Shown here: piece after piece, positions 48,999 through 55,330 of the stretch | How the letters are laid out: each line of letters starts with the position of its first letter | Position numbering within the stretch: the first letter of the stretch is position 1 | DNA from: a virus | DNA: 55,330 bases | Virus record (IMG/VR): IMGVR_UViG_3300020438_000051 | Location: 1 to 55,330 of that record | Direction: 5' to 3' (one strand) | The notes under the pieces: generated by a model | Told to the model about the DNA's origin: nothing | The model's input: the letters and a program-made list of their open reading frames with translations, nothing else | Databases searched by the model: none | Program-made: the position numbers and the translations under genes

Positions 48999-49187
48999 AT
49001 GGCACAAATTATCAAAAAACAATCAATTCTTGGTAGTAAAACTGTCTATTTTGTATCTGGAACCTCTTGGTCTGACGATAAATCATTAGCTAAAGTTTAT
49101 CCTAATAAATCATCAGCTAATGATGCCATGAGTAACCCTTATGGTACAAATGGCGGTTGGAATAATGCTACTACGGAGACAGTCTGA
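48999..49187 (+). CDS. Small late protein
   Basis: The 62-aa protein (MAQIIKKQSILGSKTVYFVSG) has beta strands at the start (IIKKQSILGSKTVYFV) and Asn/Gly/Ser-rich sequence at the end. It has a late promoter and overlaps the next gene by one base (TGATG), so both are probably made late and together, unlike their neighbours. Likely a minor virion or assembly protein; the role is inferred. Confidence 0.6.
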   Translation: MAQIIKKQSILGSKTVYFVSGTSWSDDKSLAKVYPNKSSANDAMSNPYGTNGGWNNATTETV

Positions 49188-49789
49188 TGAAAACATTTAG
49201 AGAGTTTATCTCAGAAGCTTCGATTCCTGATGAACTAGCAGGTGGTGCCTCTATTAGACAATCAGGTGAGGGTGGTAGAGTATATCGTAAGAGGAAGAAG
49301 TCCGAGGCAGAGACACGCCGAGTTAAGGCAATCGGTGGTGGTAAAACTGCACCTGTGTCATATAAAGATCGTAAAGATGTTGGTAGTCAACGTAAACGTT
49401 CTGAAACAGAACAACAACCAACAAAAGAAAGAGGAACAGCAGCACTTTCTGCTAAAGAAGCACAACGTAAGGCATATAGAGAACGTAAAGCGAGAGAGGC
49501 AGGTAATAAATCTACTCCTGAAACTAGCAGATCAAAGGAAAAAGAAGCATCTAAACTTCTGACAAAGAAAACAACACCTAAGAAAGTGTCTCCTAACTAC
49601 AAACCTGCACAATCAAGTGGTAAGACTCGTGCAGAACGTGACAAGATACGTGGAGAGGGTGAAAGATACCTAAAAGGTATCATGAAAGATCAAGAAACTT
49701 CTAAGTATAAGAAAGAAACTGGAACCAATCCTGATGCTAAGGGTAAAACAAAGATTCTTGGACGTGTCAATAAAAGAATGAGCACTTAA
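49187..49789 (+). CDS. Highly basic late protein, MKTFREF type
   Basis: The 200-aa protein starts MKTFREFISEASIPDELAGG, a short N-terminal tag common on late cyanophage proteins. The rest is almost entirely Lys, Arg, Glu, Ser and Thr with few hydrophobics (SRSKEKEASKLLTKKTTPKK), hence disordered and strongly basic. A packaged DNA-binding internal head protein would fit, with the N-terminal tag possibly acting as a capsid-targeting signal as in T4 internal proteins. This is inferred; no processing site is obvious. Confidence 0.6.
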   Translation: MKTFREFISEASIPDELAGGASIRQSGEGGRVYRKRKKSEAETRRVKAIGGGKTAPVSYKDRKDVGSQRKRSETEQQPTKERGTAALSAKEAQRKAYRERKAREAGNKSTPETSRSKEKEASKLLTKKTTPKKVSPNYKPAQSSGKTRAERDKIRGEGERYLKGIMKDQETSKYKKETGTNPDAKGKTKILGRVNKRMST

Positions 49790-49794
49790 TTATA

Positions 49795-49998
49795 ATGAAT
49801 TATACTAAAGAACAACTTGTGGACGCACTTGTTCATGAGTGGGAATATCTCTGCCATGATGATTATGACCCAGAAGATCCAACACCAGAAGAATATCGCA
49901 AAGATATGGAAGAACTTACAATCGAACAATTGATTGAGGAAACATCAACTGGAGAGGGTTACACACTTGATGAATTTATGGAAAATCACAGCAATTAA
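49795..49998 (+). CDS. Small acidic hypothetical protein
   Basis: The 67-aa protein (MNYTKEQLVDALVHEWEYLC, then HDDYDPEDPTPEEYRKDME) is very acidic and helical. It starts 5 nt after the basic late protein and could share its transcript, though it has no ribosome-binding site of its own (only TTATA). Its stop is followed directly by leader element copy 2. Function unknown. Confidence 0.6.
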   Translation: MNYTKEQLVDALVHEWEYLCHDDYDPEDPTPEEYRKDMEELTIEQLIEETSTGEGYTLDEFMENHSN

Positions 49999-50000
49999 AG

Positions 50001-50037
50001 TTACTCACCTCTAAAGTGCCCCATAGATGTAAGACAC
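50001..50037 (+). repeat. 37-bp leader element, copy 2 of 7
   Basis: TTACTCACCTCTAAAGTGCC then CCATAGATGTAAGACAC. The first T is 48 nt before the ATG at 50049; the element starts 3 nt after the upstream stop. Confidence 0.85.
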
Positions 50038-50048
50038 TTTAAACCACT

Positions 50049-50231
50049 ATGATTAATTACCTTGTTAAATGTCCATCTGATCCTTATGAGAATACCGATT
50101 GTTTCGGTGATCTTGACAGGGCATGGGATTTATGTTTCAATTTATCTGAAGAGTATGGATACGCAGAGGTTGGATATTATAATGTCAAAGGACATTATCA
50201 ACTTCTAGGTGAATATACAAACGGTAAGTGA
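50049..50231 (+). CDS. Small hypothetical protein
   Basis: The 60-aa protein (MINYLVKCPSDPYENTDCFG) is a small alpha/beta type with Asp/Glu in the middle (DLDRAWDLCFNLSEEYGYAE) and ends GHYQLLGEYTNGK. It heads a chain of five small genes (to 50877) started by leader element copy 2. No motif. Confidence 0.6.
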   Translation: MINYLVKCPSDPYENTDCFGDLDRAWDLCFNLSEEYGYAEVGYYNVKGHYQLLGEYTNGK

Positions 50232-50233
50232 AT

Positions 50234-50356
50234 ATGTGGGAAGAAATTCAAGACTCACCCGGTGAGATCTATGACATGGAAGATTTCTACAAACAGTTAG
50301 AAGAACTCCGTGAAATTATGGACAAATGTGTTAAACTTGAGGAGGAGCAATCATGA
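50234..50356 (+). CDS. 40-aa acidic protein
   Basis: It starts MWEEIQDSPGEIYDMEDF and ends KLEEEQS. Helical and acidic, 2 nt after the upstream stop and overlapping the next gene as ATGA. The coupling supports it. Confidence 0.5.
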   Translation: MWEEIQDSPGEIYDMEDFYKQLEELREIMDKCVKLEEEQS

Positions 50357-50562
50357 TCACTATTCATAAGTATGAACTCGAAATCCTTCTTGAAGGTATC
50401 GAAGATACGATGAAAGTTTTGTCTAATGTTGATTACACAGTAGACAAATATGATCCTCGTAATGTAGAGAAAACTGCACCATATTCGATAGGTTATTCGC
50501 GATCCAGTCTCAGAGTTATTCGCGAAACTCTCACAAGAATGATTAAAGATGACAAAAACTGA
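50353..50562 (+). CDS. Small hypothetical protein
   Basis: The 69-aa protein (MITIHKYELEILLEGIEDTM) is helical. It starts in an ATGA overlap after GAGGAG in the upstream gene, a good ribosome-binding site, and overlaps the next gene by 14 nt. No recognised domain. Confidence 0.55.
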   Translation: MITIHKYELEILLEGIEDTMKVLSNVDYTVDKYDPRNVEKTAPYSIGYSRSSLRVIRETLTRMIKDDKN

Positions 50563-50710
50563 TGTAATTCGTGTGGTCCGTGAGACTTCTAAACCTCATA
50601 ATCTGTCAAGAGAAGAGAAACAACAGGTCTTCAATCATGTTGTGGATGGTCTCTTGAGAGACGGAAGAATCACCAAAAAACAACAACAATCCTGGACACA
50701 TCCTTTTTAA
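50549..50710 (+). CDS. 53-aa hypothetical protein
   Basis: It starts MTKTDVIRVVRETSKPHNLS and ends QSWTHPF. Basic and helical, with a possible small DNA-binding look (LSREEKQQVFNHVVDGLLRD), not a known fold. It overlaps the upstream gene by 14 nt and ends 2 nt before the next ATG. Confidence 0.5.
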   Translation: MTKTDVIRVVRETSKPHNLSREEKQQVFNHVVDGLLRDGRITKKQQQSWTHPF

Positions 50711-50712
50711 TC

Positions 50713-50877
50713 ATGACAGTTTACACTTGCAAAGGTGCATGGTATGATAGACGTGGAGCAAGACATGATTTTGAGATCGAATCTGACCGTGCAGAGCGTC
50801 GATTTATCATTGAACTTGTAGAGTCAAGGTATCCCACAGATAAAGTGGTGATTAACAATGTTTCACAAAAACGTTGA
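50713..50877 (+). CDS. 54-aa basic hypothetical protein
   Basis: It starts MTVYTCKGAWYDRRGARHDF and ends NVSQKR. A small beta-alpha-beta pattern (TVYTCKG, AERRFIIELV, KVVINNV). Its stop lies 9 nt before leader element copy 3, and it is the last of this small operon. Confidence 0.5.
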   Translation: MTVYTCKGAWYDRRGARHDFEIESDRAERRFIIELVESRYPTDKVVINNVSQKR

Positions 50878-50886
50878 GTATTATTG

Positions 50887-50923
50887 TTACTCACCTCTAA
50901 ACTGCCCCATTGATGTAAGACAC
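50887..50923 (+). repeat. 37-bp leader element, copy 3 of 7
   Basis: TTACTCACCTCTAAACTGCC then CCATTGATGTAAGACAC. The first T is 47 nt before the ATG at 50934. GAGTA (overlapping the upstream stop) and TACTC can form a small hairpin. Confidence 0.85.
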
Positions 50924-50933
50924 CACAAACATT

Positions 50934-51812
50934 ATGACTTCCACCCATCTCGAACATCCTGAAGATCTTATCCTCACGGGTGATGTTTCTGTGATTGATG
51001 CACTTTATGCACCCGCAGATATTACTATGAAGATGGATGGTATGTCACTTGTTTGGGGTACTAATCCTGAGAATGGTAAGTTTTTTGTTTGTACCAAAGC
51101 AGCATTCAACAAGAAAAAGATTCGTCTTTGTTATACTACAGATGACATCTTCACTCACTTTGGTCATCAAATAGAAGTCGTTGAGATCCTGTCATATTGT
51201 ATCAAGTATCTGCCCCGTACAGAGAACATTTATTGGGGTGATTGGTTGGGTTTTGGTCGGACTCAACTCCTAAAACCTAACACTATTTCTTATCTTTTCC
51301 CTGAGAAAATCTCTCAAAAGATGGTGATTGCACCTCACACTCAGGTATTTGTTGATGGTCCTATGTGTGACGCAACATGTAAACCATTGATTGAGATCTT
51401 AGATGACACCGCTATCATCAAGTGGGTGCAACCTTCTATCGATCGTCTTCCTTCCAATGAAACTGCACCGAATCTGAACACCTCTAAGGTTCAGTTCCTG
51501 ACAACTAAAGAGGCAAATGTTGCGAAACAGAAGATCAATTCCCTGGTCAAAGAGGGTCGTGAGTTGACTGATTCCAACCTATTTGATATTCTTGGTTGTG
51601 TCTATCTCACCAATCTTTATCAACTGATTATCGAGATCAAAGAAGACATCATGAATTCTATGATTATCAATGATGCACCTCGTAGTTTCATTTTTGATGA
51701 TGTAGAAACTGATGGTGAGGGTTATGTATTCCACACTGAGAAGGTTTCATTCAAACTTGTCAATCGTGAAGAGTTTGCATACGCTAACTTCACTGACGGT
51801 CGTTTCAACTAA
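50934..51812 (+). CDS. Ligase/nucleotidyltransferase-like protein (KxDG motif)
   Basis: The 292-aa protein has the ordered motifs of covalent nucleotidyltransferases (ATP-dependent DNA/RNA ligases): motif I K33-M-D-G in ITMKMDGMSLVWG, a motif III-like IYWGDWLGFGR (~99-109), motif IV E262-G in DGEGYVFHTE, and motif V K274 in VSFKLVNREE. The GTNPENGKFFVCTKAAFNKK segment after motif I matches an uncharacterised family in T4-like cyanophages. Size fits a small RNA ligase core with extra helices (~195-245). It may seal or cap nucleic acid; no substrate is known. It is led by element copy 3 without a Shine-Dalgarno. Confidence 0.65.
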   Translation: MTSTHLEHPEDLILTGDVSVIDALYAPADITMKMDGMSLVWGTNPENGKFFVCTKAAFNKKKIRLCYTTDDIFTHFGHQIEVVEILSYCIKYLPRTENIYWGDWLGFGRTQLLKPNTISYLFPEKISQKMVIAPHTQVFVDGPMCDATCKPLIEILDDTAIIKWVQPSIDRLPSNETAPNLNTSKVQFLTTKEANVAKQKINSLVKEGRELTDSNLFDILGCVYLTNLYQLIIEIKEDIMNSMIINDAPRSFIFDDVETDGEGYVFHTEKVSFKLVNREEFAYANFTDGRFN

Positions 51813-51818
51813 TTCATC

Positions 51819-51968
51819 ATGATTCGTTTTCTTTACCTCATTGCAATCGGTTCATTGTTCGTTGCCACTATTAACATCTTCTCTCCAGATAGTGAGGCAG
51901 AGAGGAGACAAGAGGCAAAATCTGCACTCGAAAGGCTCATGAGACCTCCCTCAAACGTTATTCAATAA
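51819..51968 (+). CDS. 49-aa membrane-anchored protein
   Basis: It starts MIRFLYLIAIGSLFVATINI, a single hydrophobic span, then a charged helix (AERRQEAKSALERL) and ends PSNVIQ. It lies 6 nt after the ligase-like gene, likely co-transcribed. The N-terminal span could be an anchor or uncleaved signal; function unknown. Confidence 0.5.
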   Translation: MIRFLYLIAIGSLFVATINIFSPDSEAERRQEAKSALERLMRPPSNVIQ

Positions 51969-51970
51969 AG

Positions 51971-52006
51971 TTACTCACCTCTAAATTGCCCTATAGTTAT
52001 AGACAC
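51971..52006 (+). repeat. 37-bp leader element, copy 4 of 7
   Basis: TTACTCACCTCTAAATTGCC then CTATAGTTATAGACAC. One base shorter than the others; the first T is 43 nt before the ATG at 52014. It starts 2 nt after the upstream stop. Confidence 0.8.
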
Positions 52007-52013
52007 CTACATT

Positions 52014-53195
52014 ATGACAATCACCCTCCGTCCACACCAGCAACGTGGACTCGATGCACTCAAACAGAATGCTATCGGTCAGGTGATTGTTCCGACTGGT
52101 GGTGGTAAGACTCTGATCGCAATCATGGACGCTATGCGTCGTTTTGAGATCAAAGTTCCTCGTGTGATTGTTGTTGTCGCACCTCGTATTCTTCTTGCAG
52201 AACAACTTTGTTCTGAGTATCTGGAGCACATCACAAACGCAAATGTTCTCCATGTTCATAGTGGAGAAACCAAACATTTCAAGACAACTAAATCAGAACG
52301 CATCAAGTTGTTTGTGGAGATGTGTCAAACCGTTCGTGAACATGTCATCATCTTCACGACATATCATTCTTTGCACCGTGTGCAAGAGTCTGGAATCCCT
52401 GTAGACACGATTTACTTTGACGAGGCACATAACTCGGTTCAACGTAACTTCTTCGGTCCTACAGAGTATTTCTCACGTCATGCAGATCGTTGTTACTACT
52501 TCACTGCAACCCGTAGGACTTCGCTCACTATCAACAAACCAGGGATGAACGATCGTGAGATCTACGGTGACATCATCACTCGCGTATCTGCACCCGAACT
52601 TGTTAATGGTGGATTCATCCTTCCCCCTAAAGTGAAGGTGATCGAGATGGATAAGGTGGACAGAGCATCTATTACTCCACACCTTGAGAGTAACAATATT
52701 CTCTCCACGATTGATGAGATGGATATCAAAAAGATCCTAGTATGTTCTAAGACTACGAAACAACTCACCACGATCTTTGAGACTGACTTTGCAGACCAAC
52801 TTGCACAACGTGGATATTCTTACCTCTACATAACTGCAAAGACAGGTGCTGTTGTTGATGGTAAGAAAGTCAGTCGTGAAGTATTCTTCGAGACACTGAA
52901 TGCATGGGGTAAAGATACAGACAAAAAGTTTGTTGTACTTCATCGCTCGATTCTGTCTGAAGGTATCAACGTGTCGCAACTGGAATGTGTCATCTTCATG
53001 AGGAACATGAATATCATTGAGATGACTCAGACTATCGGTCGTGTTCTTCGCAAAGGTGGACAATCGAAGACCTATGGGTTCTGTGTTGTCCCTGTTTATT
53101 CTAAGGTTGGTATCTCTACCGCCAAGGGATTGCAGACTGTTGTTGATACCGTGTTTGAAAAGGGTGAGATGCTTGACTCTGTTGTTCGTCGTTAA
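52014..53195 (+). CDS. SF2 DEAH-box helicase
   Basis: The 393-aa protein has full SF2 motifs: LRPHQQRGLDAL, motif I PTGGGKT (27-33), motif II DEAH (136-139), motif III TAT (164-166), motif V SEGINV (315-320) and motif VI QTIGRVLR (339-346). There is no extra N- or C-terminal domain. It is shorter than T4 UvsW (587 aa) but belongs to the same broad group of recombination/repair helicases, also close to the helicase cores of restriction enzymes. It likely unwinds branched DNA or R-loops in phage replication. It is led by element copy 4, with no Shine-Dalgarno before the ATG. Confidence 0.9.
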   Translation: MTITLRPHQQRGLDALKQNAIGQVIVPTGGGKTLIAIMDAMRRFEIKVPRVIVVVAPRILLAEQLCSEYLEHITNANVLHVHSGETKHFKTTKSERIKLFVEMCQTVREHVIIFTTYHSLHRVQESGIPVDTIYFDEAHNSVQRNFFGPTEYFSRHADRCYYFTATRRTSLTINKPGMNDREIYGDIITRVSAPELVNGGFILPPKVKVIEMDKVDRASITPHLESNNILSTIDEMDIKKILVCSKTTKQLTTIFETDFADQLAQRGYSYLYITAKTGAVVDGKKVSREVFFETLNAWGKDTDKKFVVLHRSILSEGINVSQLECVIFMRNMNIIEMTQTIGRVLRKGGQSKTYGFCVVPVYSKVGISTAKGLQTVVDTVFEKGEMLDSVVRR

Positions 53196-53200
53196 TTTAT

Positions 53201-53413
53201 ATGAAACAACCAACCAATTCGTATATTCTAGATTGTAAACCAGGACCGTTATCTTTTGTTGTAGGTGATTGGGATGATGCAGAGAGTTTCTATGCGGCAG
53301 TTCCCTGTAATAATGGATTGGCGATTGTTAATCAAGGAAATGTAATAAAGGTTTGCAGAAACACATCTTCTGCACGAAAGTTCATCAATAAACACCAAAA
53401 ACGTAGGAAATAA
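53201..53413 (+). CDS. Small hypothetical protein
   Basis: The 70-aa protein (MKQPTNSYILDCKPGPLSFV) has a beta-rich N-terminal half and a basic C-terminus (SARKFINKHQKRRK). It lies 5 nt after the helicase, likely in one transcript. Its stop is followed by leader element copy 5. No motif recognised. Confidence 0.55.
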   Translation: MKQPTNSYILDCKPGPLSFVVGDWDDAESFYAAVPCNNGLAIVNQGNVIKVCRNTSSARKFINKHQKRRK

Positions 53414-53415
53414 AG

Positions 53416-53452
53416 TTACTCACCTCCAAAGTGCCCCATTAATGTAAGACAC
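53416..53452 (+). repeat. 37-bp leader element, copy 5 of 7
   Basis: TTACTCACCTCCAAAGTGCC then CCATTAATGTAAGACAC. The only copy with CACCTCC. The first T is 47 nt before the ATG at 53463. Confidence 0.85.
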
Positions 53453-53462
53453 CACAAACATT

Positions 53463-53804
53463 ATGACACTAACACAAACTAAAACAGAATATCTCACTGA
53501 GGTAATGATCGAACAGGTTAATGATTGTTGGAAGGTTAACACGATCGAGTCTGGTCGTTCTTTCTATCCTCGTCTGAGTTATAAGGTCGCTAAAAAATAT
53601 ATTAAAGTTCTTCAAGGTCGTGTTAACTCCGATGGTTCATATGAGACTGAGGGTGTATTCATGTTCATCGACAAAGAGACTGGAGCATGTTACAAACCCG
53701 CATCCTATAAGGCACCTGCTAAGGGTATTCGTTTCTTTATTGAATCATTGGCACAGTATCCTGGGTTGGTAGATCCTTACGGTTCATTCCTCTATGTTCG
53801 TTGA
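53463..53804 (+). CDS. Conserved hypothetical protein
   Basis: The 113-aa protein contains VMIEQVNDCWKVNTIESGRS, VAKKYIKVLQGRVNSDGSYE and EGVFMFIDKETGACYKPASYK, an alpha/beta pattern with no catalytic residues. I recognise the style of early cyanophage hypotheticals ending in RFFIESLAQYPGLVDPYGSF. Led by element copy 5. Confidence 0.6.
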   Translation: MTLTQTKTEYLTEVMIEQVNDCWKVNTIESGRSFYPRLSYKVAKKYIKVLQGRVNSDGSYETEGVFMFIDKETGACYKPASYKAPAKGIRFFIESLAQYPGLVDPYGSFLYVR

Positions 53805-53841
53805 ATCTATTACTTTACACTCACACTAATTAACAACCATC

Positions 53842-53982
53842 ATGAATGAATTCAAAGTCACATTGTCTAAAGGTGGTCGTCACATTGTTATCACAGTGAT
53901 GGCAGAATCGACTCATCGAGCATACAAACAGGCAGAACATTTATATCCTGGATGTAGGGCACTGAACGCAAAGATGATGTAA
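53842..53982 (+). CDS. 46-aa hypothetical protein
   Basis: It starts MNEFKVTLSKGGRHIVITVM and ends LNAKMM. Beta hairpin, then a basic/His-rich helix (STHRAYKQAEHLYPGC). The 37-nt gap before it (53805-53841) has no copy of the leader element. Its stop precedes element copy 6. Confidence 0.5.
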   Translation: MNEFKVTLSKGGRHIVITVMAESTHRAYKQAEHLYPGCRALNAKMM

Positions 53983-53988
53983 TTAAAG

Positions 53989-54025
53989 TTACTCACCTCT
54001 AAACTGCCCTATAGATGTAAGACAC
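53989..54025 (+). repeat. 37-bp leader element, copy 6 of 7
   Basis: TTACTCACCTCTAAACTGCC then CTATAGATGTAAGACAC. The first T is 46 nt before the ATG at 54035; starts 6 nt after the upstream stop. Confidence 0.85.
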
Positions 54026-54034
54026 TCACCAACC

Positions 54035-54286
54035 ATGACTAACTCAACTTTTCAAACCACAATCGAAGACACCACGTACAACGGGTGGACAAACTATGAG
54101 ACCTGGAATGTAGCACTCTGGATCGGAAATGACGAGGGTTTGTATAACATAGCACGTCGTTGTTATTCATATCAAGATTTCGTCAATCGTTATATGGAAG
54201 AAGGTGATACAACTTTAGATGGAGTAAAGTGGGATGATGTTAATCTGAACATCGTTGAACTCGATGAAATGATGGAGGAACTTTGA
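54035..54286 (+). CDS. GWTNYETWN protein, copy 1
   Basis: The 83-aa protein has NGWTNYETWNVALWIGNDEG, a motif of a small conserved family (DUF7249-like) in phages and plasmids, and ends DGVKWDDVNLNIVELDEMMEEL. It is near-identical at both ends to the protein at 54797; only the middle (GLYNIARRCYSYQDF... MEEGDTTL) differs. Function unknown. Led by element copy 6. It is followed by a coupled 55-aa gene. Confidence 0.7.
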   Translation: MTNSTFQTTIEDTTYNGWTNYETWNVALWIGNDEGLYNIARRCYSYQDFVNRYMEEGDTTLDGVKWDDVNLNIVELDEMMEEL

Positions 54287-54288
54287 TC

Positions 54289-54456
54289 ATGAATAAGATG
54301 ACACAAACTGAAATCCAAAAACACTTAGAAGACCCTTACAATCGTCTTCGTTATTGTTTCGAATTCATTGGTGAAGATGAAGATATGAATCGAAAATGTT
54401 ATAAGAGAATCTATCACTATCTTTCCACACTAACCGACACCGAGTATCACTACTAA
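54289..54456 (+). CDS. 55-aa hypothetical protein
   Basis: It starts MNKMTQTEIQKHLEDPYNRL and ends TDTEYHY. Helical, rich in Tyr and acidic/basic pairs. It begins 2 nt after the upstream stop with GGAGG inside that gene (54273-54280 region), and ends 2 nt before the next ATG. No motif. Confidence 0.5.
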   Translation: MNKMTQTEIQKHLEDPYNRLRYCFEFIGEDEDMNRKCYKRIYHYLSTLTDTEYHY

Positions 54457-54458
54457 TC

Positions 54459-54740
54459 ATGAATTACACTCTCAAGCAACTTCAAGACAAAGTATCACGA
54501 ATGATTGAACAACAGGGAGAAGATGCAGAATGTGCCGTATGGATTTATACCAAGGAAGATATTCATATGAAGGATGAAAATGGTGAGTTTGATTATGATA
54601 GTGAGGTAAATGATCCTGCACTGATTGCACGTATCTTTGATGATGTAGGAAACAATGATTACATCTATCAGGTGATTCAAGAGAGTGTGGATGAGATTAC
54701 AGAAGAGAATCTAATGTTATATCAACAAGAATTAGTATGA
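54459..54740 (+). CDS. Acidic hypothetical protein
   Basis: The 93-aa protein (MNYTLKQLQDKVSRMIEQQGED) is strongly acidic in the second half (ENGEFDYDSEVNDP) and helical at the end (YQVIQESVDEITEENLMLY). It ends 9 nt before leader element copy 7. Function unknown. Confidence 0.6.
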   Translation: MNYTLKQLQDKVSRMIEQQGEDAECAVWIYTKEDIHMKDENGEFDYDSEVNDPALIARIFDDVGNNDYIYQVIQESVDEITEENLMLYQQELV

Positions 54741-54749
54741 GAATTAATA

Positions 54750-54785
54750 TTACTCACCACTAAATTGCTCCATTGATGTAACCAC
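54750..54785 (+). repeat. 37-bp leader element, copy 7 of 7
   Basis: TTACTCACCACTAAATTGCT then CCATTGATGTAACCAC. The first T is 47 nt before the ATG at 54797. More diverged: CACCAC instead of CACCTC. Confidence 0.75.
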
Positions 54786-54796
54786 TGATTCAAACC

Positions 54797-55057
54797 ATGA
54801 CTAACACAACTTTCCAAACCACAATCGAAGACAATACTTATAATGGATGGACAAACTATGAGACCTGGAATGTAGCACTCTGGATTGGTAATGATGAAGA
54901 TTTATATACCGAAGCACGTCGTCTTCGTCATCGTGGATATAATGATCTAGTTGAACTTATCCTTGATTGTGGATCTAAGGAAACCCCTGATGGAGTAAAG
55001 TGGGATGATGTTAATCTGAACACTGTTGAACTCGATGAAATGATGGAGGAACTTTGA
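54797..55057 (+). CDS. GWTNYETWN protein, copy 2
   Basis: The 86-aa protein shares NGWTNYETWNVALWIGNDED and the ending DGVKWDDVNLNTVELDEMMEEL with the copy at 54035. The middle (DLYTEARRLRHRGYNDLVEL) is different in sequence and length. At DNA level long stretches are identical (for example around the AACTATGAGACCTGG region), showing a recent duplication or gene conversion, including the leader element upstream. Function unknown. Confidence 0.7.
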   Translation: MTNTTFQTTIEDNTYNGWTNYETWNVALWIGNDEDLYTEARRLRHRGYNDLVELILDCGSKETPDGVKWDDVNLNTVELDEMMEEL

Positions 55058-55059
55058 TC

Positions 55060-55239
55060 ATGTCACTAATCAAAACACACATGAACAATCAACTTGAAAT
55101 GTTATCACAAAGAGAAACACTAATGGAGGATATTGAACGTATTGTTTCCGAACAATATGGTCAGGGAAATGAAGATTTAGCAGATGAAATGATTAAGTTA
55201 CTATGTAATGCTGTCTGTACCAACTTTCCCACTAACTAA
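55060..55239 (+). CDS. Small conserved hypothetical protein
   Basis: I start at the ATG at 55060 (MSLIKTHMNNQLEMLSQRET); the in-frame TTG 6 nt earlier lies in the upstream gene's end. The 59-aa product is helical (LMEDIERIVSEQYGQGNEDL) and ends NAVCTNFPTN. It follows copy 2 of the GWTNYETWN gene by 2 nt. Function unknown. Confidence 0.55.
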   Translation: MSLIKTHMNNQLEMLSQRETLMEDIERIVSEQYGQGNEDLADEMIKLLCNAVCTNFPTN

Positions 55240-55248
55240 CACAAACTC

Positions 55249-55330
55249 ATGACTGACTTTCCAATCTACAAAAAACAACTCCCACAAATCTGGATGGAGG
55301 ATGATAAGTTTATTATCGAATCATCTTCCT
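55249..55330 (+). CDS. Start of a gene cut by the window end
   Basis: It starts MTDFPIYKKQLPQIWMEDDK and runs open to the last base (27 codons). Too short to identify. It lies 9 nt after the upstream stop. Confidence 0.4.
   Translation, partial: MTDFPIYKKQLPQIWMEDDKFIIESSS

Noticed and set aside
48645-54785. The seven leader elements as a CRISPR array
   Set aside because: Copies are hundreds of bases apart with genes between them and fixed positions relative to start codons.
1-55330. tRNA genes and photosynthesis genes (psbA, psbD, hli) often found in cyanophages
   Set aside because: None was recognised in this window.

Overview
The window looks like part of the genome of a marine T4-like cyanophage (a myovirus of Synechococcus or Prochlorococcus). 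This is inferred from four things: a gp5-type baseplate hub gene next to other hub and tail genes, a long run of modular tail-fibre genes, T4/cyanophage-type late promoters (core TAAATA) in front of structural genes, and a dense block of tiny ORFs typical of cyanophage early regions. Every supported gene is on the + strand. Genes are tightly packed, with many ATGA or TAATG overlaps. I saw no tRNA, rRNA, CRISPR array or insertion sequence.

Region 1 (1-12180) holds tail tip and baseplate genes. Two large tail proteins share a short FFTQIFLGS segment. Between them they carry an amidase_3-like domain, a lysozyme/transglycosylase-like domain and an M23 endopeptidase domain. They are followed by a hub protein, a gp5-like OB-fold protein, a small beta-helical spike-like protein and two proteins sharing a C-terminal module. 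Region 2 (12133-15404) mixes a 2OG-Fe(II) oxygenase, a ParB-like protein, a structural protein and two small genes with their own sigma70-type promoter and terminator.

Region 3 (15390-44650) is a ~29 kb adhesin and tail-fibre arsenal: a 1950-aa structural protein, a 930-aa Ig-like/Gly-rich protein and about 17 smaller fibre proteins and accessory factors. The fibre proteins reuse a few N-terminal attachment modules, a repeated VDSVG module and polyglycine-rich C-terminal domains. Several units are visibly duplicated, including fibre plus chaperone pairs. Most units begin at a TAAATA late promoter. Four further 2OG-Fe(II) oxygenases lie in this region. All three oxygenase loci of the window are preceded by good host-type sigma70 promoters, unlike the late fibre genes around them. 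The most interesting hypothesis is a set of separately timed protein hydroxylases that modify fibres or other targets.

Region 4 (44651-55330) starts with a strong terminator-like hairpin and a sigma70-like promoter. It continues as a field of small early-type genes. It includes an exported HEGWH (HExxH) protein, a ligase/nucleotidyltransferase-like protein with a KxDG motif, an SF2 helicase and a duplicated GWTNYETWN protein. Seven copies of a ~37-bp intergenic element (TTACTCACCTC... ATGTAAGACAC) sit at a nearly constant 43-48 nt upstream of seven start codons. I cannot assign the element to a known class. A late-promoter island (48970-49789) encoding a very basic protein lies inside this early block.
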